A program made the position numbers and the translations under genes. From positions 1 to 59,643 of the forward strand of contig JANRJF010000118.1 of assembly GCA_033764095.1 (NCBI GenBank): a DNA stretch of 59,643 nt, written 5' to 3'. The notes beneath the pieces are model-generated. The model was not told the origin of the DNA and made no database searches. It saw only the letters and a list, made by a program, of their open reading frames with translations. This document shows positions 31,823 to 43,583 of this stretch, piece after piece; the stretch's first letter is position 1; the number at the start of each line of letters is the position of its first letter. This stretch comes from JBDTMT01 sp033764095 (lineage in GTDB: Bacteria; Desulfobacterota; Binatia; HRBIN30; CADEER01).

Positions 31823-32662
31823 TCACCCGTGCGATGAGCGCCGGGCGATCGGCATCGCCTCGGCGCTGGTGGCGCTGCCGATGCGGCCGAAGCGGTCGAC
31901 CACGATCAGCCCCGCGCCGCCGCCGCCGGGCCGCTGCGCGAGACGGCCGACGCAGGCGGCGGCGACGCGTTCGGGGTCGGCGCCGCCGTCCAGCTGGTCC
32001 ACCGCGACGCGCGCCAGGCCGGCGAGGATGATCGCCTCGCCAGGACCGGTCGCCGACGCCGCGCCGCCCGCGCTCGCATAGGTGCCGGCGCCGATGACGG
32101 CGGAATCACCGATGCGGCCGGCGAGCTTGCCGGTCAGGCCGCCGGTCGAGGTGGCGGCGGCGACGCGGCCGGCGCGGTCGACCGCCACCGCGCCCACCGT
32201 CCCGCGCTCGACGGTGCGCGCGATCCAGTTGCGCCGCTGCCGCGCGGTGACGAACGCCTCGGGCGGGCCGGTGGCCAGGCCGGCGCGACGAGCGAAGGCC
32301 TCGGCGCCGGCGCCGGCCAGCAGCACCGGCGACGCGTCGAGTAAGGCCGCCGCCAGGCGGATCGGATGTCGGACCGTGGTGAGGCCGGCGACGCCGGCGC
32401 CGCGGCCGGTCGCGCCGTCCATCACCGAGGCGTCGAGCTCCACCTGGCCGCCCGCCGCCAGACAGGCGCCGATGCCGGCGTTGAAGAGCGGATCGTCCTC
32501 CAGCACCTCGACCGCCGCCAGTACCGCGGCGAGCGCGCTGCCGCCAGCGCGCAACACCGCCCAGCCGGCGTCGGCGGCACGCGCGCAGCCGGCGTCGGTC
32601 GCCGCCGCGAGCGCGGCGGACCAGCGGCCGGCGCCGCCGTGGACGATCAGGGCGGGAGGCAT
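31823..32662 (-). CDS. Isoaspartyl peptidase / L-asparaginase (Ntn-hydrolase)
   Basis: This 279-residue protein begins with MPPALIVHGGAG, the family-typical opening (an in-frame ATG four codons earlier is possible). The autocleavage site is at GTVGAV, where the Thr becomes the N-terminal nucleophile of the beta subunit. The segment STGGLTGKLAGRIGDSAVIGAGTYA completes the substrate site. The enzyme hydrolyses beta-aspartyl peptides and asparagine. It is a little shorter than the usual 300-320 residues. It is divergent from the nucleotidyltransferase gene at 32763. Confidence 0.88.
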   Translation of the reverse strand: MPPALIVHGGAGRWSAALAAATDAGCARAADAGWAVLRAGGSALAAVLAAVEVLEDDPLFNAGIGACLAAGGQVELDASVMDGATGRGAGVAGLTTVRHPIRLAAALLDASPVLLAGAGAEAFARRAGLATGPPEAFVTARQRRNWIARTVERGTVGAVAVDRAGRVAAATSTGGLTGKLAGRIGDSAVIGAGTYASAGGAASATGPGEAIILAGLARVAVDQLDGGADPERVAAACVGRLAQRPGGGGAGLIVVDRFGRIGSATSAEAMPIARRSSHG

Positions 32663-32762
32663 CGCCGACCGCATGTGACCGGAGCGCGGCCGCCGATCAA
32701 GCCCCGGCGTGCCGCGCCCACCGGCGTTGGCGGCACGGCGGCGCTTTGGTAAGGCAACCGGC

Positions 32763-33257
32763 GTGACCCGCCCGCCTCGCGCCCGCGCCACCGCGGCCCG
32801 ACCGACCGGGCCGGTGCGGGTCTTCGTCGGCGGCACCTTCGACGGGCTGCACCGCGGCCACCTCTTCCTGCTCGAGACCGCGCGGCGGCGCGGGCTGGCG
32901 CTGGCCCGGCGCCTGGGCCGCGACGGCGTGCACGTCAGCGTCGTGGTGGCGCGCGACGACAGCGTGCGCCGCATCAAGCACCGCGCCCCGCATCACAGCG
33001 AGCGCGAGCGCCGCGCCCTGATCGCCGCGCTCAAGCCGGTCGACGACGCCTTCGTCGGCGCGCCGAACGACTTCATCGCCTCGGTGCGCCGCGTCGATCC
33101 CGACCTCATCGTGCTCGGCTACGACCAGAAGGTGTCGTGGGAGGACGCCCTGCGCGCCAACGGCATCCACGCCCGCATCGTCCGCTGCCCGCCCTACAAG
33201 GGCACCCGTCTGAAGAGCTCGATGCTGCGGCCGGACCTCGAGCGGATGAGCACCTGA
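32763..33257 (+). CDS. Cytidylyltransferase-like nucleotidyltransferase
   Basis: This 164-residue protein has the family signature VGGTFDGLHRGH (HxGH-type nucleotide site), then the RRIKHRAPHHSERERRALIAAL helix pair, LIVLGYDQKVSWE and a final GTRLKSSMLR. The layout matches the small TagD/archaeal FAD synthetase (RibL) group that joins CTP or ATP to a phosphate-bearing substrate. The substrate cannot be told from sequence. The GTG at 32763 was chosen, but no clear ribosome binding site supports it; the frame is open to 32709. Confidence 0.75.
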   Translation: MTRPPRARATAARPTGPVRVFVGGTFDGLHRGHLFLLETARRRGLALARRLGRDGVHVSVVVARDDSVRRIKHRAPHHSERERRALIAALKPVDDAFVGAPNDFIASVRRVDPDLIVLGYDQKVSWEDALRANGIHARIVRCPPYKGTRLKSSMLRPDLERMST

Positions 33258-33281
33258 GGCGCGGCGCGGGGCGCACCCCGG

Positions 33282-34673
33282 TCAGCAGGGCGGAATGCGC
33301 AGCAGCTGCCCGCTCTTCACCGCGCCGCTGCGCAGGCCGTTGCCACGGCGCAGCTGGTCGACGCTGCAGCCGTAGCGGGCGGCGATACTGGAGAGGGTCT
33401 GGCCGGGGCGCACGCGATGCACGGTGCGCACCCGGGCGCTCGGGCGCTCGGACTTGGCGCGGCGCTGGCTCGGCACGTCGCGACGGGTCATAACCGCCGG
33501 CGGCAGGGCGGCGACGCAGCGGTCGAGGCGGGCGGCGGCGCCCGGCGGCACGCGCAGCGAGTAGCCGGCCGGCACCGCGGCGCGGCCGGTCTTGGCCGGC
33601 GGAAGCAGGCTCGGGTTGAGCTCGGCGAGCGTCCACGGGTCGGTGCCGGTGCAGCGCGCCGCGCTGGTGAGCGAGGTCGGGCCGTCCAGCACCACCGTCT
33701 CCGACTCCGGCCGCGGCCGCGCCGGCAGCTCGCCGAAGTACTTGCGCGCGTTGCGCTCGACGTGCAGCGCGGCGAGGAACTCGGGGTAGAAGTTGCGCGA
33801 GGCGACCTTGAACGCCGGCCCCTTGTAGTTCTGGATGATCACCGCGATGTCGGTGGTGCCGGTATCGCGCACCGCGCGCGCCATGCCGGCGGGGCCGTGG
33901 TTGTACGCCTTGATCGCCAGCGGCCAGCTGCCGAGCTTCTCGTAGTTCTGGCGCATGAACTGCGCGGCGGCGCGCGTCGCCACCAGCGGGTCGAGGCGCT
34001 CGTCGACGACGTCGTTGACCCGCATGAAGTTGCGCGCCGTGCCGGGCATGAACTGCCAGACCCCGGCGGCGCCGACCTTCGAGTACGCCTTCATGTTGAA
34101 CGTCGACTCGACCATCGGCAGCCGGGTGATCTCCGGCGGCACACCGGCGGAGCGGAAGATACGCTCCATCTCGGGGAAGTAGCCGTTGGCGATCATCAGG
34201 CCCTGCGCAAAGCGCTCGCGCAGGCCGCGCTGGCCGCGCAGGCGGTCGGAGGCGGCCGCATCGCGATACTTGGTCGGCGAGCGGTCGGCGGCGAACAACG
34301 CGCGCAGCCGCTGCGCCTCCGCTCCGAGCGGCTGATCCGCATCGGCGGCGTCGAGCTCGAGCAGCAGCGCGCGCACGCGCTCCTTCTCGCTCTCCTCGCG
34401 CGCCCGCATGACCGCGCCGATCTGGTCGTCGCTCATCCCCTCGGCGGCGAGATCGCGGAAATCGAGGATGCTGTAGACGCGGTCGAGGTGCTCCGCGTCA
34501 TGGATCACCATCTGATGCTTGCTGTAGGTCGCGAAGACCGCGACCCAGAAATCCACCTGCGGGCGCAGCGCCGCCGGGATCGCGAAGTCGGCGCCGCGGC
34601 TGGGGGCGGCGGCGAGGACGAGAGCGAGCACGAGCACGCCTGCGACCGATCGACCCACACCCGCTCTCCGCAT
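33282..34673 (-). CDS. mltD: MltD-like membrane-bound lytic transglycosylase with LysM
   Basis: This protein is 463 residues from the ATG at 34673, preceded by GAGG at good spacing; an ATG at 34697 is the alternative. It has a signal peptide (GVLVLALVLAAAPSRG) and an N-terminal helical part. The SLT catalytic domain carries Glu189 (LPMVESTFN) and the AGVWQFMPGTARNF motif, followed by YNHGPAG. There is a probable degenerate LysM, then a C-terminal LysM (VRPGQTLSSIAARYGCSVDQ). The enzyme cleaves peptidoglycan without hydrolysis and takes part in wall turnover. It is convergent with the nucleotidyltransferase gene. Confidence 0.88.
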   Translation of the reverse strand: MRRAGVGRSVAGVLVLALVLAAAPSRGADFAIPAALRPQVDFWVAVFATYSKHQMVIHDAEHLDRVYSILDFRDLAAEGMSDDQIGAVMRAREESEKERVRALLLELDAADADQPLGAEAQRLRALFAADRSPTKYRDAAASDRLRGQRGLRERFAQGLMIANGYFPEMERIFRSAGVPPEITRLPMVESTFNMKAYSKVGAAGVWQFMPGTARNFMRVNDVVDERLDPLVATRAAAQFMRQNYEKLGSWPLAIKAYNHGPAGMARAVRDTGTTDIAVIIQNYKGPAFKVASRNFYPEFLAALHVERNARKYFGELPARPRPESETVVLDGPTSLTSAARCTGTDPWTLAELNPSLLPPAKTGRAAVPAGYSLRVPPGAAARLDRCVAALPPAVMTRRDVPSQRRAKSERPSARVRTVHRVRPGQTLSSIAARYGCSVDQLRRGNGLRSGAVKSGQLLRIPPC

Positions 34674-34719
34674 CACCACGCCTCGACGACGTCGCATTAT
34701 CGGCCGGTGTCGGAGGGGG

Positions 34720-36126
34720 TCAAGTGTCGAGTCGCCTCGCCAGCGGCAGGGCGACGCGGAACTCGCATCCCCGCCCGGGCTCCGAGCCGAGCTCGATTGC
34801 CCCGCCGTGCCGCTCGACGATGGCGTACGACACGCTGAGGCCGAGACCGGTGCCGGCGCCCTCCGGCTTGGTGGTGAAGAACGGGTCGAAGACGCGCGAC
34901 TGCAGCGAGGGGGCAATGCCGGGCCCGTCATCGCCGATGGCGACGACCAGATGCGGACCGGCATGCGCGCTGCCCGGCGGCGGCGGGCCGAGGCGCGTGC
35001 GCACGGTGATGGTGCCGCGCGCTCCCACCGCGTCGCAGGCGTTGGCGAGCAGGTTCAGCCACACCTGATCGAGCTGTCCGGCCAGGCAGGTGAGCGGCGG
35101 CGTGACCGCGTAGTCGCGCACCACGCGCACCTGCGCGCCGAGGCGATGGCGCAGCAGCGTCAACGTGCGCTCCAGGCGTTCGGTGAGGTCGACGCGGCTC
35201 CACGCCTCCTCGCCGCCGCGCGCGAAGGCGCGCAGCGCCGCGACGATCTCCGCCGCGCGGCGCGCGCCCTCGGCGCAGTCGTCGAGCAGCCCCGGCAGTT
35301 CGGCGCGCTGCCGCGCCAGTCGCCGCGCCGTCTCGGGCGCCAGCGGCGCGGGCGCGTCGAGCGCCTGGCCGAGCCCGGCGATCGCCTCGCGCAGCGGGTC
35401 GATCGCCGCGCTGACGAAGCCGATCGGGTTGTTGAGCTCGTGCGCGATGCCGGCGACGAACTGGCCGAGTGCGCGCAGCTTCTCCGACTGGACGAGTTGC
35501 GCCTCGGTGGCGCGCAGGCGCCGGGCGGTGGCGCGCAGGCTGTTCTCGCTGAAGCGCAGGCGCTCGGCCAGGTAGCCGCCCAGAAAGGTGAGCAGCGCCA
35601 GGCTGTAGAAGAGGAACAGCCCCCAGACCGCCTGCGCCAGCGCGCCGGCCGGCGGCGGCAGCGGCGTCGCCAGGCCGAGCCACAGCGCGCCGATCAGACC
35701 GGCCGCCGCGGCCACCGCCACGGCGGCCGCCACCCACAGGTCGACCAGCATGGCGGTGGCGACCACCTCGACCACGTACAGCATGACGAACGGGCTGCCG
35801 GGGCCGCCGGTGGCGGCGATCAGGTAGGTGGTCAACAGGCTGTCGGCCGAGATCGCCGCCGCGGTGATCGCCGCGAGGCCGCGGCCGCGGCGCACGCAGT
35901 GCTGATTGACGGCGTTGATCACCGCAGAACTGCCGCCGGCGATCAGACAGGGCCACAGGCTGGCCAGCACGCCGGCCACCCAGGCGAGCCCGGCCAGGGC
36001 GGAGAATCCGCCGATCGCCAGCCAGCGGATACGCACCGCCCAGCCGAGCCGCTCGCGGTTCGCCAGGTCGCCGATTGCCCGCAGCCGCCGCAGCGCCGCT
36101 ACCCGCTCGCGCATGCTTCCACCCAC
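34720..36126 (-). CDS. Membrane sensor histidine kinase
   Basis: This 468-residue protein has about six hydrophobic helices in residues 25-190 and a short coiled linker. The HisKA domain carries the phosphorylated His near 229 (GIAHELNNPIGFV), and the HATPase domain follows (NLLANACDAVG, DDGPGIAPSLQSRVFDPFF, GTGLGLSVSYAIVERHGG). The membrane part acts as the sensor, and no PAS domain is seen. There is no response regulator next to it, so it is an orphan kinase. The ATG at 36114 (residue 5) is an alternative start. It is divergent from the DUF1844 gene. Confidence 0.88.
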   Translation of the reverse strand: MGGSMRERVAALRRLRAIGDLANRERLGWAVRIRWLAIGGFSALAGLAWVAGVLASLWPCLIAGGSSAVINAVNQHCVRRGRGLAAITAAAISADSLLTTYLIAATGGPGSPFVMLYVVEVVATAMLVDLWVAAAVAVAAAAGLIGALWLGLATPLPPPAGALAQAVWGLFLFYSLALLTFLGGYLAERLRFSENSLRATARRLRATEAQLVQSEKLRALGQFVAGIAHELNNPIGFVSAAIDPLREAIAGLGQALDAPAPLAPETARRLARQRAELPGLLDDCAEGARRAAEIVAALRAFARGGEEAWSRVDLTERLERTLTLLRHRLGAQVRVVRDYAVTPPLTCLAGQLDQVWLNLLANACDAVGARGTITVRTRLGPPPPGSAHAGPHLVVAIGDDGPGIAPSLQSRVFDPFFTTKPEGAGTGLGLSVSYAIVERHGGAIELGSEPGRGCEFRVALPLARRLDT

Positions 36127-36144
36127 CGATGGCCGTCCAATTCC

Positions 36145-36173
36145 TTGACACCTTCTGGGGCTGGGCCTAGTTT
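36145..36173 (+). promoter_or_regulatory. Candidate sigma-70-type promoter in the divergent gap
   Basis: TTGACA (36145-36150), a 17-base spacer and TAGTTT (36168-36173) lie in the A/T-richest part of the 283-base gap between the kinase and DUF1844 genes. It would leave a leader of more than 200 bases before 36410. The -10 element is only partly canonical. Confidence 0.3.
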
Positions 36174-36409
36174 TCCGCCGCTCTCGGCGTGAAAATCTTT
36201 CGCCGGGCCAAATAAATTCGGCATGCCGCCGTCAAAGCGGCAGCCGCGTGGTCCGTTCGTGCCCCGACAGTCGATTTCGCCATCCATCGCCAGCCCCGCC
36301 ATTGTGCAGTGCGCGACCCCGTCCGGCGCAATGCCGGCCCGCCTGCATGCCGAGGCTGGCATCGGCGCACCGATGCCGGGCGGCACGGCGCGGCCCTCAG
36401 GAGTGAGCC

Positions 36410-36829
36410 ATGGCGGCTGACGACCGCGAGCCGGAGCGCACGTTCAAGGTGCAGGATCGGCGCCGCTTCTCCGCCAGCGGCGAGGCGCGCGAGGACGCCG
36501 AGGTGGCGGCCGACGCACCGCCCGCGGCGCCGCAGTCGGCTGCATCCGCCCCCCCGCCCCCGCCAGAGACGGCCCCGCCACCGGCCCTGACCTTCAGCAC
36601 CTTTCTCATGAGCCTCGTCACCCAGGCCCTGGCCCTGTTGGGCGAGATCCCCAATCCGATGGACGGCCGGACGAGTGTCGAGCTCGACGCCGCGCGGCAG
36701 ATGATCGACATCCTCGGCATCCTGGACGAGAAGACGCGCGGCAACCTCGATGCCGGCGAAGCCGCGCTGCTCGAGGGCGCGTTGTACGACCTGCGCATGA
36801 AGTACGTCGAGCGCGCCAACGCCCGATGA
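36410..36829 (+). CDS. DUF1844 family protein
   Basis: This 139-residue protein has a charged N-terminal part with a motif around FKVQDRRRFS and a Pro/Ala-rich linker. The C-terminal DUF1844 core reads FSTFLMSLVTQALALLGEIPNPMDG, then ELDAARQMIDILGILDEKTRGNLD and LLEGALYDLRMKYVE. The family is common in Deltaproteobacteria and Acidobacteria; its function is unknown. It precedes the HtrA protease gene with a gap of about 70 bases. Confidence 0.85.
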   Translation: MAADDREPERTFKVQDRRRFSASGEAREDAEVAADAPPAAPQSAASAPPPPPETAPPPALTFSTFLMSLVTQALALLGEIPNPMDGRTSVELDAARQMIDILGILDEKTRGNLDAGEAALLEGALYDLRMKYVERANAR

Positions 36830-36897
36830 GGCGGACCGGCCCGCTCACCTCCCACCTGCTACACACCGCATCCGCAAACCAAGAAGGAGACATCGCT

Positions 36898-38502
36898 ATG
36901 CATTCGCTGTCGCGTCAGCGTCGTGCCAGCGCGGCGCTGCGCACCGCGTTGGTCGCCGGGCTGCTGATCCTGCTCGGCACGCCGGCCCACGCCATCCGCT
37001 TCTGGGGCAACGGCGAGGAACAGCCGGCCGGTGAGCAACCGGCACAGGCCCCGGCCGCCGCGGCGCCGGCCCCGGCCGCCGCCGGCAAGGCGCCGGCGGT
37101 GGTCAACGGGCTGCCGAATTTCGCCGACCTCACCGAGCAGCTGCGCCCCTCGGTGGTCGGCATTTCGACCACCGCCACCGCCGAAGCGCCGCAGATGGGT
37201 CCGCGCGGCTTCGGCCCCGGCGGTCCGCCGCCGGGACAGGGCGGGCCCGGAGGCCAGGGCGGTCAGGGCGGCGGCCAGGGACAGGATCCGTTCTGGGAGC
37301 CCTTCGAGCGCTACTTCGGGCCGGTGCCGCGCGGCCAGCAGAAGCAGCGCAGCCTCGGCTCGGGCTTCGTGATCGACAAGGAAGGGCTGATCGTCACCAA
37401 CAACCACGTCGTCGAGAACGCCGACGAGATCATCGTCCAGACCGTGTCCGACAAGGAGTACAAGGCGAAGATCATCGGCCGCGATCCGAAGACAGACCTG
37501 GCGGTGATCAAGATCGAGCCGAACGGTGAGACGCTGACGCCGGTGCACCTCGGCGATTCCGACTCGCTGCGCGTCGGCGACTGGATCTTCGCCATCGGCA
37601 ATCCGTTCGGCCTGAACAACACCGTCACCGCCGGTATCGTCAGCGCCAAGAGCCGCTTCATCGGCCAGGGCAGCTACGACGACTTCATCCAGACCGACGC
37701 GGCGATCAATCCGGGCAACTCGGGCGGGCCGCTGGTCAACCTGCAGGGCGAGGTGGTCGGCATCAACTCCGCCATCTTCAGCCGCTCGGGCGGCAACATC
37801 GGCATCGGCTTCGCCATCCCGATCAACCTGGCGAAGGAGCTGATCCCGCAGCTCAAGGACAAGGGCAAGGTGACGCGCGGCTGGCTGGGCGTCTACATCC
37901 AGAAGGTGACGCCCGACATCGCCGAGACCTTGAAGCTGGAGTCGCCGCACGGCGCGCTGGTCGCCGACGTGATGGACGACACGCCGGCCGGCCAGGCCGG
38001 CATCCAGGTCGGCGACGTGATCATCGAGTTCGACGGCCACCCGGTGAAGGAGTCCACCGACCTGCCGTTGATCGTCGCGCGCACGCCGATCGGCAAGTCG
38101 GCCGAGGTGAAGCTGATGCGCGACGGCACGCCGAAGACCGTCACGGTCAAGATCGGCGAGCTGAAGGAAGAGGAAGTCGCGGTCGCCCAGGGTGGCGCCG
38201 GCGAGCTCGGCCTGGCGGTGCAGAACCTGACGCCGGAGATCGCCGAGAGCCTCGGCATCGACGCCAAGACCAAGGGCGTCGTGGTCGCCGGCGTCGAGCC
38301 GGGCAGCCCGGCCGACGAGGCCGGCCTGCAGCGCGGCGACGTCGTGCTGGAGGTCAACCGCGGGCCGGTGCCCAACGAGGGCGCCTATCGCAAGGCGCTG
38401 AAGAAGATGGAGAAGGGCAAGAGCGTCCTGCTGCTGGTGCGGCGCGGCGACAACACCATCTTCATGGCGCTCAAGCCGGGCGGCGGCAAAGCCGAAGACT
38501 GA
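36898..38502 (+). CDS. htrA: HtrA/DegP-type periplasmic serine protease
   Basis: This 534-residue protease is placed at the ATG preceded by AAGGAG. It has a signal peptide (VAGLLILLGTPAHA), then an Ala/Pro linker and a Gly/Gln-rich stretch (about 101-129) before the protease domain. The catalytic triad is His170 (VTNNHVV), Asp200 (DPKTDLAVI) and Ser275 (NPGNSGGPL). Two PDZ domains follow (about 300-400 and 420-525). It degrades or refolds damaged envelope proteins. The long low-complexity lead-in is unusual for the family. Confidence 0.93.
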   Translation: MHSLSRQRRASAALRTALVAGLLILLGTPAHAIRFWGNGEEQPAGEQPAQAPAAAAPAPAAAGKAPAVVNGLPNFADLTEQLRPSVVGISTTATAEAPQMGPRGFGPGGPPPGQGGPGGQGGQGGGQGQDPFWEPFERYFGPVPRGQQKQRSLGSGFVIDKEGLIVTNNHVVENADEIIVQTVSDKEYKAKIIGRDPKTDLAVIKIEPNGETLTPVHLGDSDSLRVGDWIFAIGNPFGLNNTVTAGIVSAKSRFIGQGSYDDFIQTDAAINPGNSGGPLVNLQGEVVGINSAIFSRSGGNIGIGFAIPINLAKELIPQLKDKGKVTRGWLGVYIQKVTPDIAETLKLESPHGALVADVMDDTPAGQAGIQVGDVIIEFDGHPVKESTDLPLIVARTPIGKSAEVKLMRDGTPKTVTVKIGELKEEEVAVAQGGAGELGLAVQNLTPEIAESLGIDAKTKGVVVAGVEPGSPADEAGLQRGDVVLEVNRGPVPNEGAYRKALKKMEKGKSVLLLVRRGDNTIFMALKPGGGKAED

Positions 38503-38513
38503 ACGACCAGCGA

Positions 38514-38593
38514 TGAGCGATGCGGCACGAGCGATGAGTGGCGGTTGCTGACCGCCATCTCATCGCTCGCCACTCATCGCTCATCGCTCGTGC
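38514..38593. repeat. Word palindrome, GCGATGAG family
   Basis: The left arm carries GCGATGAGCGATG and GAGCGATGAGTGGCG. The right arm carries CATCTCATCGCTCGCCACTC and CATCGCTCATCGCTCG, around a short centre. It lies a few bases past the htrA stop and immediately upstream of the PBP1B start. The same family recurs at 44460-44541. Confidence 0.85.
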
Positions 38594-38597
38594 TTCC

Positions 38598-40895
<2,298 letters not shown>

Positions 40896-41718
40896 CGCTG
40901 CTGCTGCTCGGCGCCGCGCTCGGCTGCCGCACCGCCCGACCGCCGGTGCCGCTCGACGGCGATATCGGCCCGACCTACGACACGCGGCTCGATGCCGGCG
41001 AAGCGCTCGCCGCCGCCCAGGACGACCATCGCGCCGCCGCATCGACCGGCGGCGACGATCCAGCGGAGCGACCGGTCACCGCCAGCCGCCAAGCGCCGGC
41101 CAGCGCGCCACCGGCGCCGCCCGAGCATCTCAGTGAAGAGGAGCTGCCCGAGGTCGATCCGCACGCGGCGCCCGCCGATCCGGTGGTGAGCGGCACGACC
41201 ACCACGGCCAACCCGGCGCCCGGCAACCCCGCCGCACCGGCGGCAGCGCCGCCGCCGTCGAACGGCTTCGCGCTGGAAGCGCCGTCGCCGCTGCTGTCGA
41301 TCACCGCGACGACCCCGCCGAACGTCGCCGCCGCGACGCGGCTGGCCGACGCCGCGCGCCTCAAGCTCAGCGCCGGCGACGACGGCGCCGCTCTGGAGCA
41401 GCTGGAGCGCGCCATCGCGATCGACTCGGGCAACGGCTACGCCTACTTCTTCCTCGCCGAGCTGCACCTGCGCCACCGCACCTACGATCAGGCGATCGCC
41501 TTCGCCGAGCGCGCCGCCGAGCTCAACGCCGCGCAGCCGCCGTGGGCGAGCCGCGCCTACACGCTGCAGGGCAACGCCTTCGAGGCCGCCGGTCGATTCA
41601 CCGACGCGCGCCAGGCGTACGGCAAGGCGGTACGGGTCGCGCCGAACAACCTCGCCGCCGCGTCGGGACTGGCGCGCACCGGCGCGCCGCCGCCGGCGGC
41701 GCCGTTCGCCACTGCGCC

Positions 41719-42798
41719 ATGAAGCTGCTGGCGATCGAGAGCTCCTGCGACGACACCGCCGCCGCGGTGTTGGTCGACGGCGCCGTGCGCTCCAGCATCG
41801 TCGCCTCGCAGGACGACATCCATCGCGACTACGGCGGCGTGGTGCCCGAGCTCGCCTCGCGCAATCACGTGCGCGTCATCACCCCGACCATCGAACGGGC
41901 GCTGGCCGATGCCGGCATCGGCATCGCCGACCTCGACGCCGTCGCCGCCACCTACGCGCCGGGCCTGGTCGGCTCGCTGCTCGTCGGCCTGAGCGCCGCC
42001 AAGGCGATCGCCTACGCGCGCGACCTGCCGTTCCTCGGCGTGAACCATCTCGAAGGCCACCTGCTGTCGGTGCAGCTCGACCGGCCGGTCGAGTTCCCGT
42101 ACGTCGCCCTGCTCGTCTCCGGCGGACACACCAGCCTCTACCTGGCGCGCGCCCTGGGCGACTACGCGCTGCTCGGCCAGACGCGCGACGACGCCGCCGG
42201 CGAGGCCTTCGACAAGGTCGCCAAGCTGCTCGGCATCGACTACCCGGGCGGCCGCGCGCTCGACCAGCTGGCGCGCGCCGGCGACGCACAGGCAATCCGC
42301 TTTCCGCGCGCCCGGTTGAAGTCGAAGCGCGGCGCGCGGCCGCGCTTCGACTTCAGCTTCAGCGGCATCAAGACCGCCGTCGCCCTGCACGTACGTGAGC
42401 ACGGCGGCGCGGCGCGGGCCGACATCGCCGCCTCGTTCCAGGAGGCGGTGATCGACATGCTGCTCGACACCGCCTTCGCCGCCACCGCCGCGGCCGGCGC
42501 CCCGCGGCTGGTGATCGCCGGCGGCGTCTCCGCCAACTCGCGCCTGCGCGCCCGCGCCGCCGCGACCGGAGCCGACGCGGGAATCGAGGTCGTGATCCCC
42601 TCGCTGCGCTACTGCACCGACAACGCGGCGATGATCGGCCTGGCGGCGCATTACCGCCTGGCGCGCGGCGAACGCGACGACCTGACCCTCAACGCCGCCG
42701 CAGTCGCCGACCTCGCCGCGTCTCGTCCCCCTGTCAAAACTCCCCCCTTTGAAAAAGGGGGGCAGGGGGGGATTTCCCCACAGGACGCCCCGCGGTGA
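41719..42798 (+). CDS. tsaD: tRNA N6-adenosine threonylcarbamoyltransferase TsaD
   Basis: This 359-residue enzyme has the metal ligands His110 and His114 (NHLEGH) and the nucleotide motifs LAIESSCDDTAAAV and SGGHTSLYLA. It also has GEAFDKVAKLLG, FDFSFSGIKTAV and the last metal site (CTDNAAMIG). It transfers the threonylcarbamoyl group to A37 of ANN-decoding tRNAs. The last 25 or so residues (TPPFEKGGQGGISP region) are read from a CCCCTTT/AAAGGGG palindrome, so the natural C-terminus has been replaced or extended by repeat sequence. The stop overlaps the rsmA GTG start (GTGA). Confidence 0.95.
   Translation: MKLLAIESSCDDTAAAVLVDGAVRSSIVASQDDIHRDYGGVVPELASRNHVRVITPTIERALADAGIGIADLDAVAATYAPGLVGSLLVGLSAAKAIAYARDLPFLGVNHLEGHLLSVQLDRPVEFPYVALLVSGGHTSLYLARALGDYALLGQTRDDAAGEAFDKVAKLLGIDYPGGRALDQLARAGDAQAIRFPRARLKSKRGARPRFDFSFSGIKTAVALHVREHGGAARADIAASFQEAVIDMLLDTAFAATAAAGAPRLVIAGGVSANSRLRARAAATGADAGIEVVIPSLRYCTDNAAMIGLAAHYRLARGERDDLTLNAAAVADLAASRPPVKTPPFEKGGQGGISPQDAPR
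42742..42780. repeat. Palindrome CCCCCCTTT-GAA-AAAGGGGGG inside the tsaD 3' end
   Basis: A perfect 9-base stem with a 3-base loop is followed by GCAGGGGGGGATTT. The element is translated in frame as the C-terminal tail of TsaD. Related sequence, more degenerate, is at 51642-51800 and possibly at 57550-57580. Confidence 0.85.
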
Positions 42799-43583
42799 CG
42801 CCGCCATTCGCGCGCAAGCGCTTCGGCCAGCACTTCCTCACCAACCCGGCGATCGCCGAGCGCATCGTCGGCCTCGCCACGCTGCGCGGCGACGAGACGG
42901 TGCTGGAGATCGGCCCCGGTCGCGGCGCGCTCACCGACCTGCTGGCGACGCGCACGGCGCGGCTGGTGCTGGTGGAGGTCGATCGCGACCTCGCCGCGGC
43001 GCTGCGCACGCGCTACGCCGAGACGCCCAACATCGAGATCGTCGAGGGCGACGTGCTGCGCGTCGACCTCGCCGAACTGCTCGGCGACAGTGCGCCAGCG
43101 GTGGCGGTCGCCAACCTGCCCTACAATATCTCGACGCCGGTGATGATGGCGCTGCTCGGCGCGCCGGAGCTGTTCTCCCGCCTGGTGCTGATGCTGCAGC
43201 GCGAGGTCGCCGAGCGCATCGTCGCGCCGCCCGGCGGCAAGGAGTACGGCGGCCTGTCGGTGGTCGTACAGGCGGTGGCCGACGCGCACATCGCGCTGCG
43301 GGTGCCGCCGGGGGCCTTCGCACCGGTGCCGAAGGTCGAGTCGGCGGTGGTGGTGATCACCCCGCGCATCCCCGTACCGCTCGACGCCGCACAGCGGCGC
43401 CAGCTGCGCCACGTCGTGCGCACCGCGTTCTCGCGCCGCCGCAAGCAGCTGCAGAACGTCATCGCGCCGCTGACGCCGGACCCGTACGGCGTGCTCGAAC
43501 GCCTGGGCATCGATCCGCGCGCGCGGCCGGAGACGCTGTCGCCGGCGGACTTCGTGCGACTCGCGGAGGTCTTGAAAGAATGA
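42795..43583 (+). CDS. rsmA: 16S rRNA dimethyladenosine transferase RsmA (KsgA)
   Basis: This 262-residue enzyme uses a GTG start overlapping the tsaD stop. The N-terminus KRFGQHFLTNPAIAERIV, the SAM site VLEIGPGRGALT, the catalytic NLPYNISTPV and the C-terminal helical domain (RRKQLQNVI) are all present. It dimethylates two adjacent adenosines near the 3' end of 16S rRNA during small subunit assembly. A word palindrome begins directly at its stop codon. Confidence 0.95.
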   Translation: MTPPFARKRFGQHFLTNPAIAERIVGLATLRGDETVLEIGPGRGALTDLLATRTARLVLVEVDRDLAAALRTRYAETPNIEIVEGDVLRVDLAELLGDSAPAVAVANLPYNISTPVMMALLGAPELFSRLVLMLQREVAERIVAPPGGKEYGGLSVVVQAVADAHIALRVPPGAFAPVPKVESAVVVITPRIPVPLDAAQRRQLRHVVRTAFSRRRKQLQNVIAPLTPDPYGVLERLGIDPRARPETLSPADFVRLAEVLKE

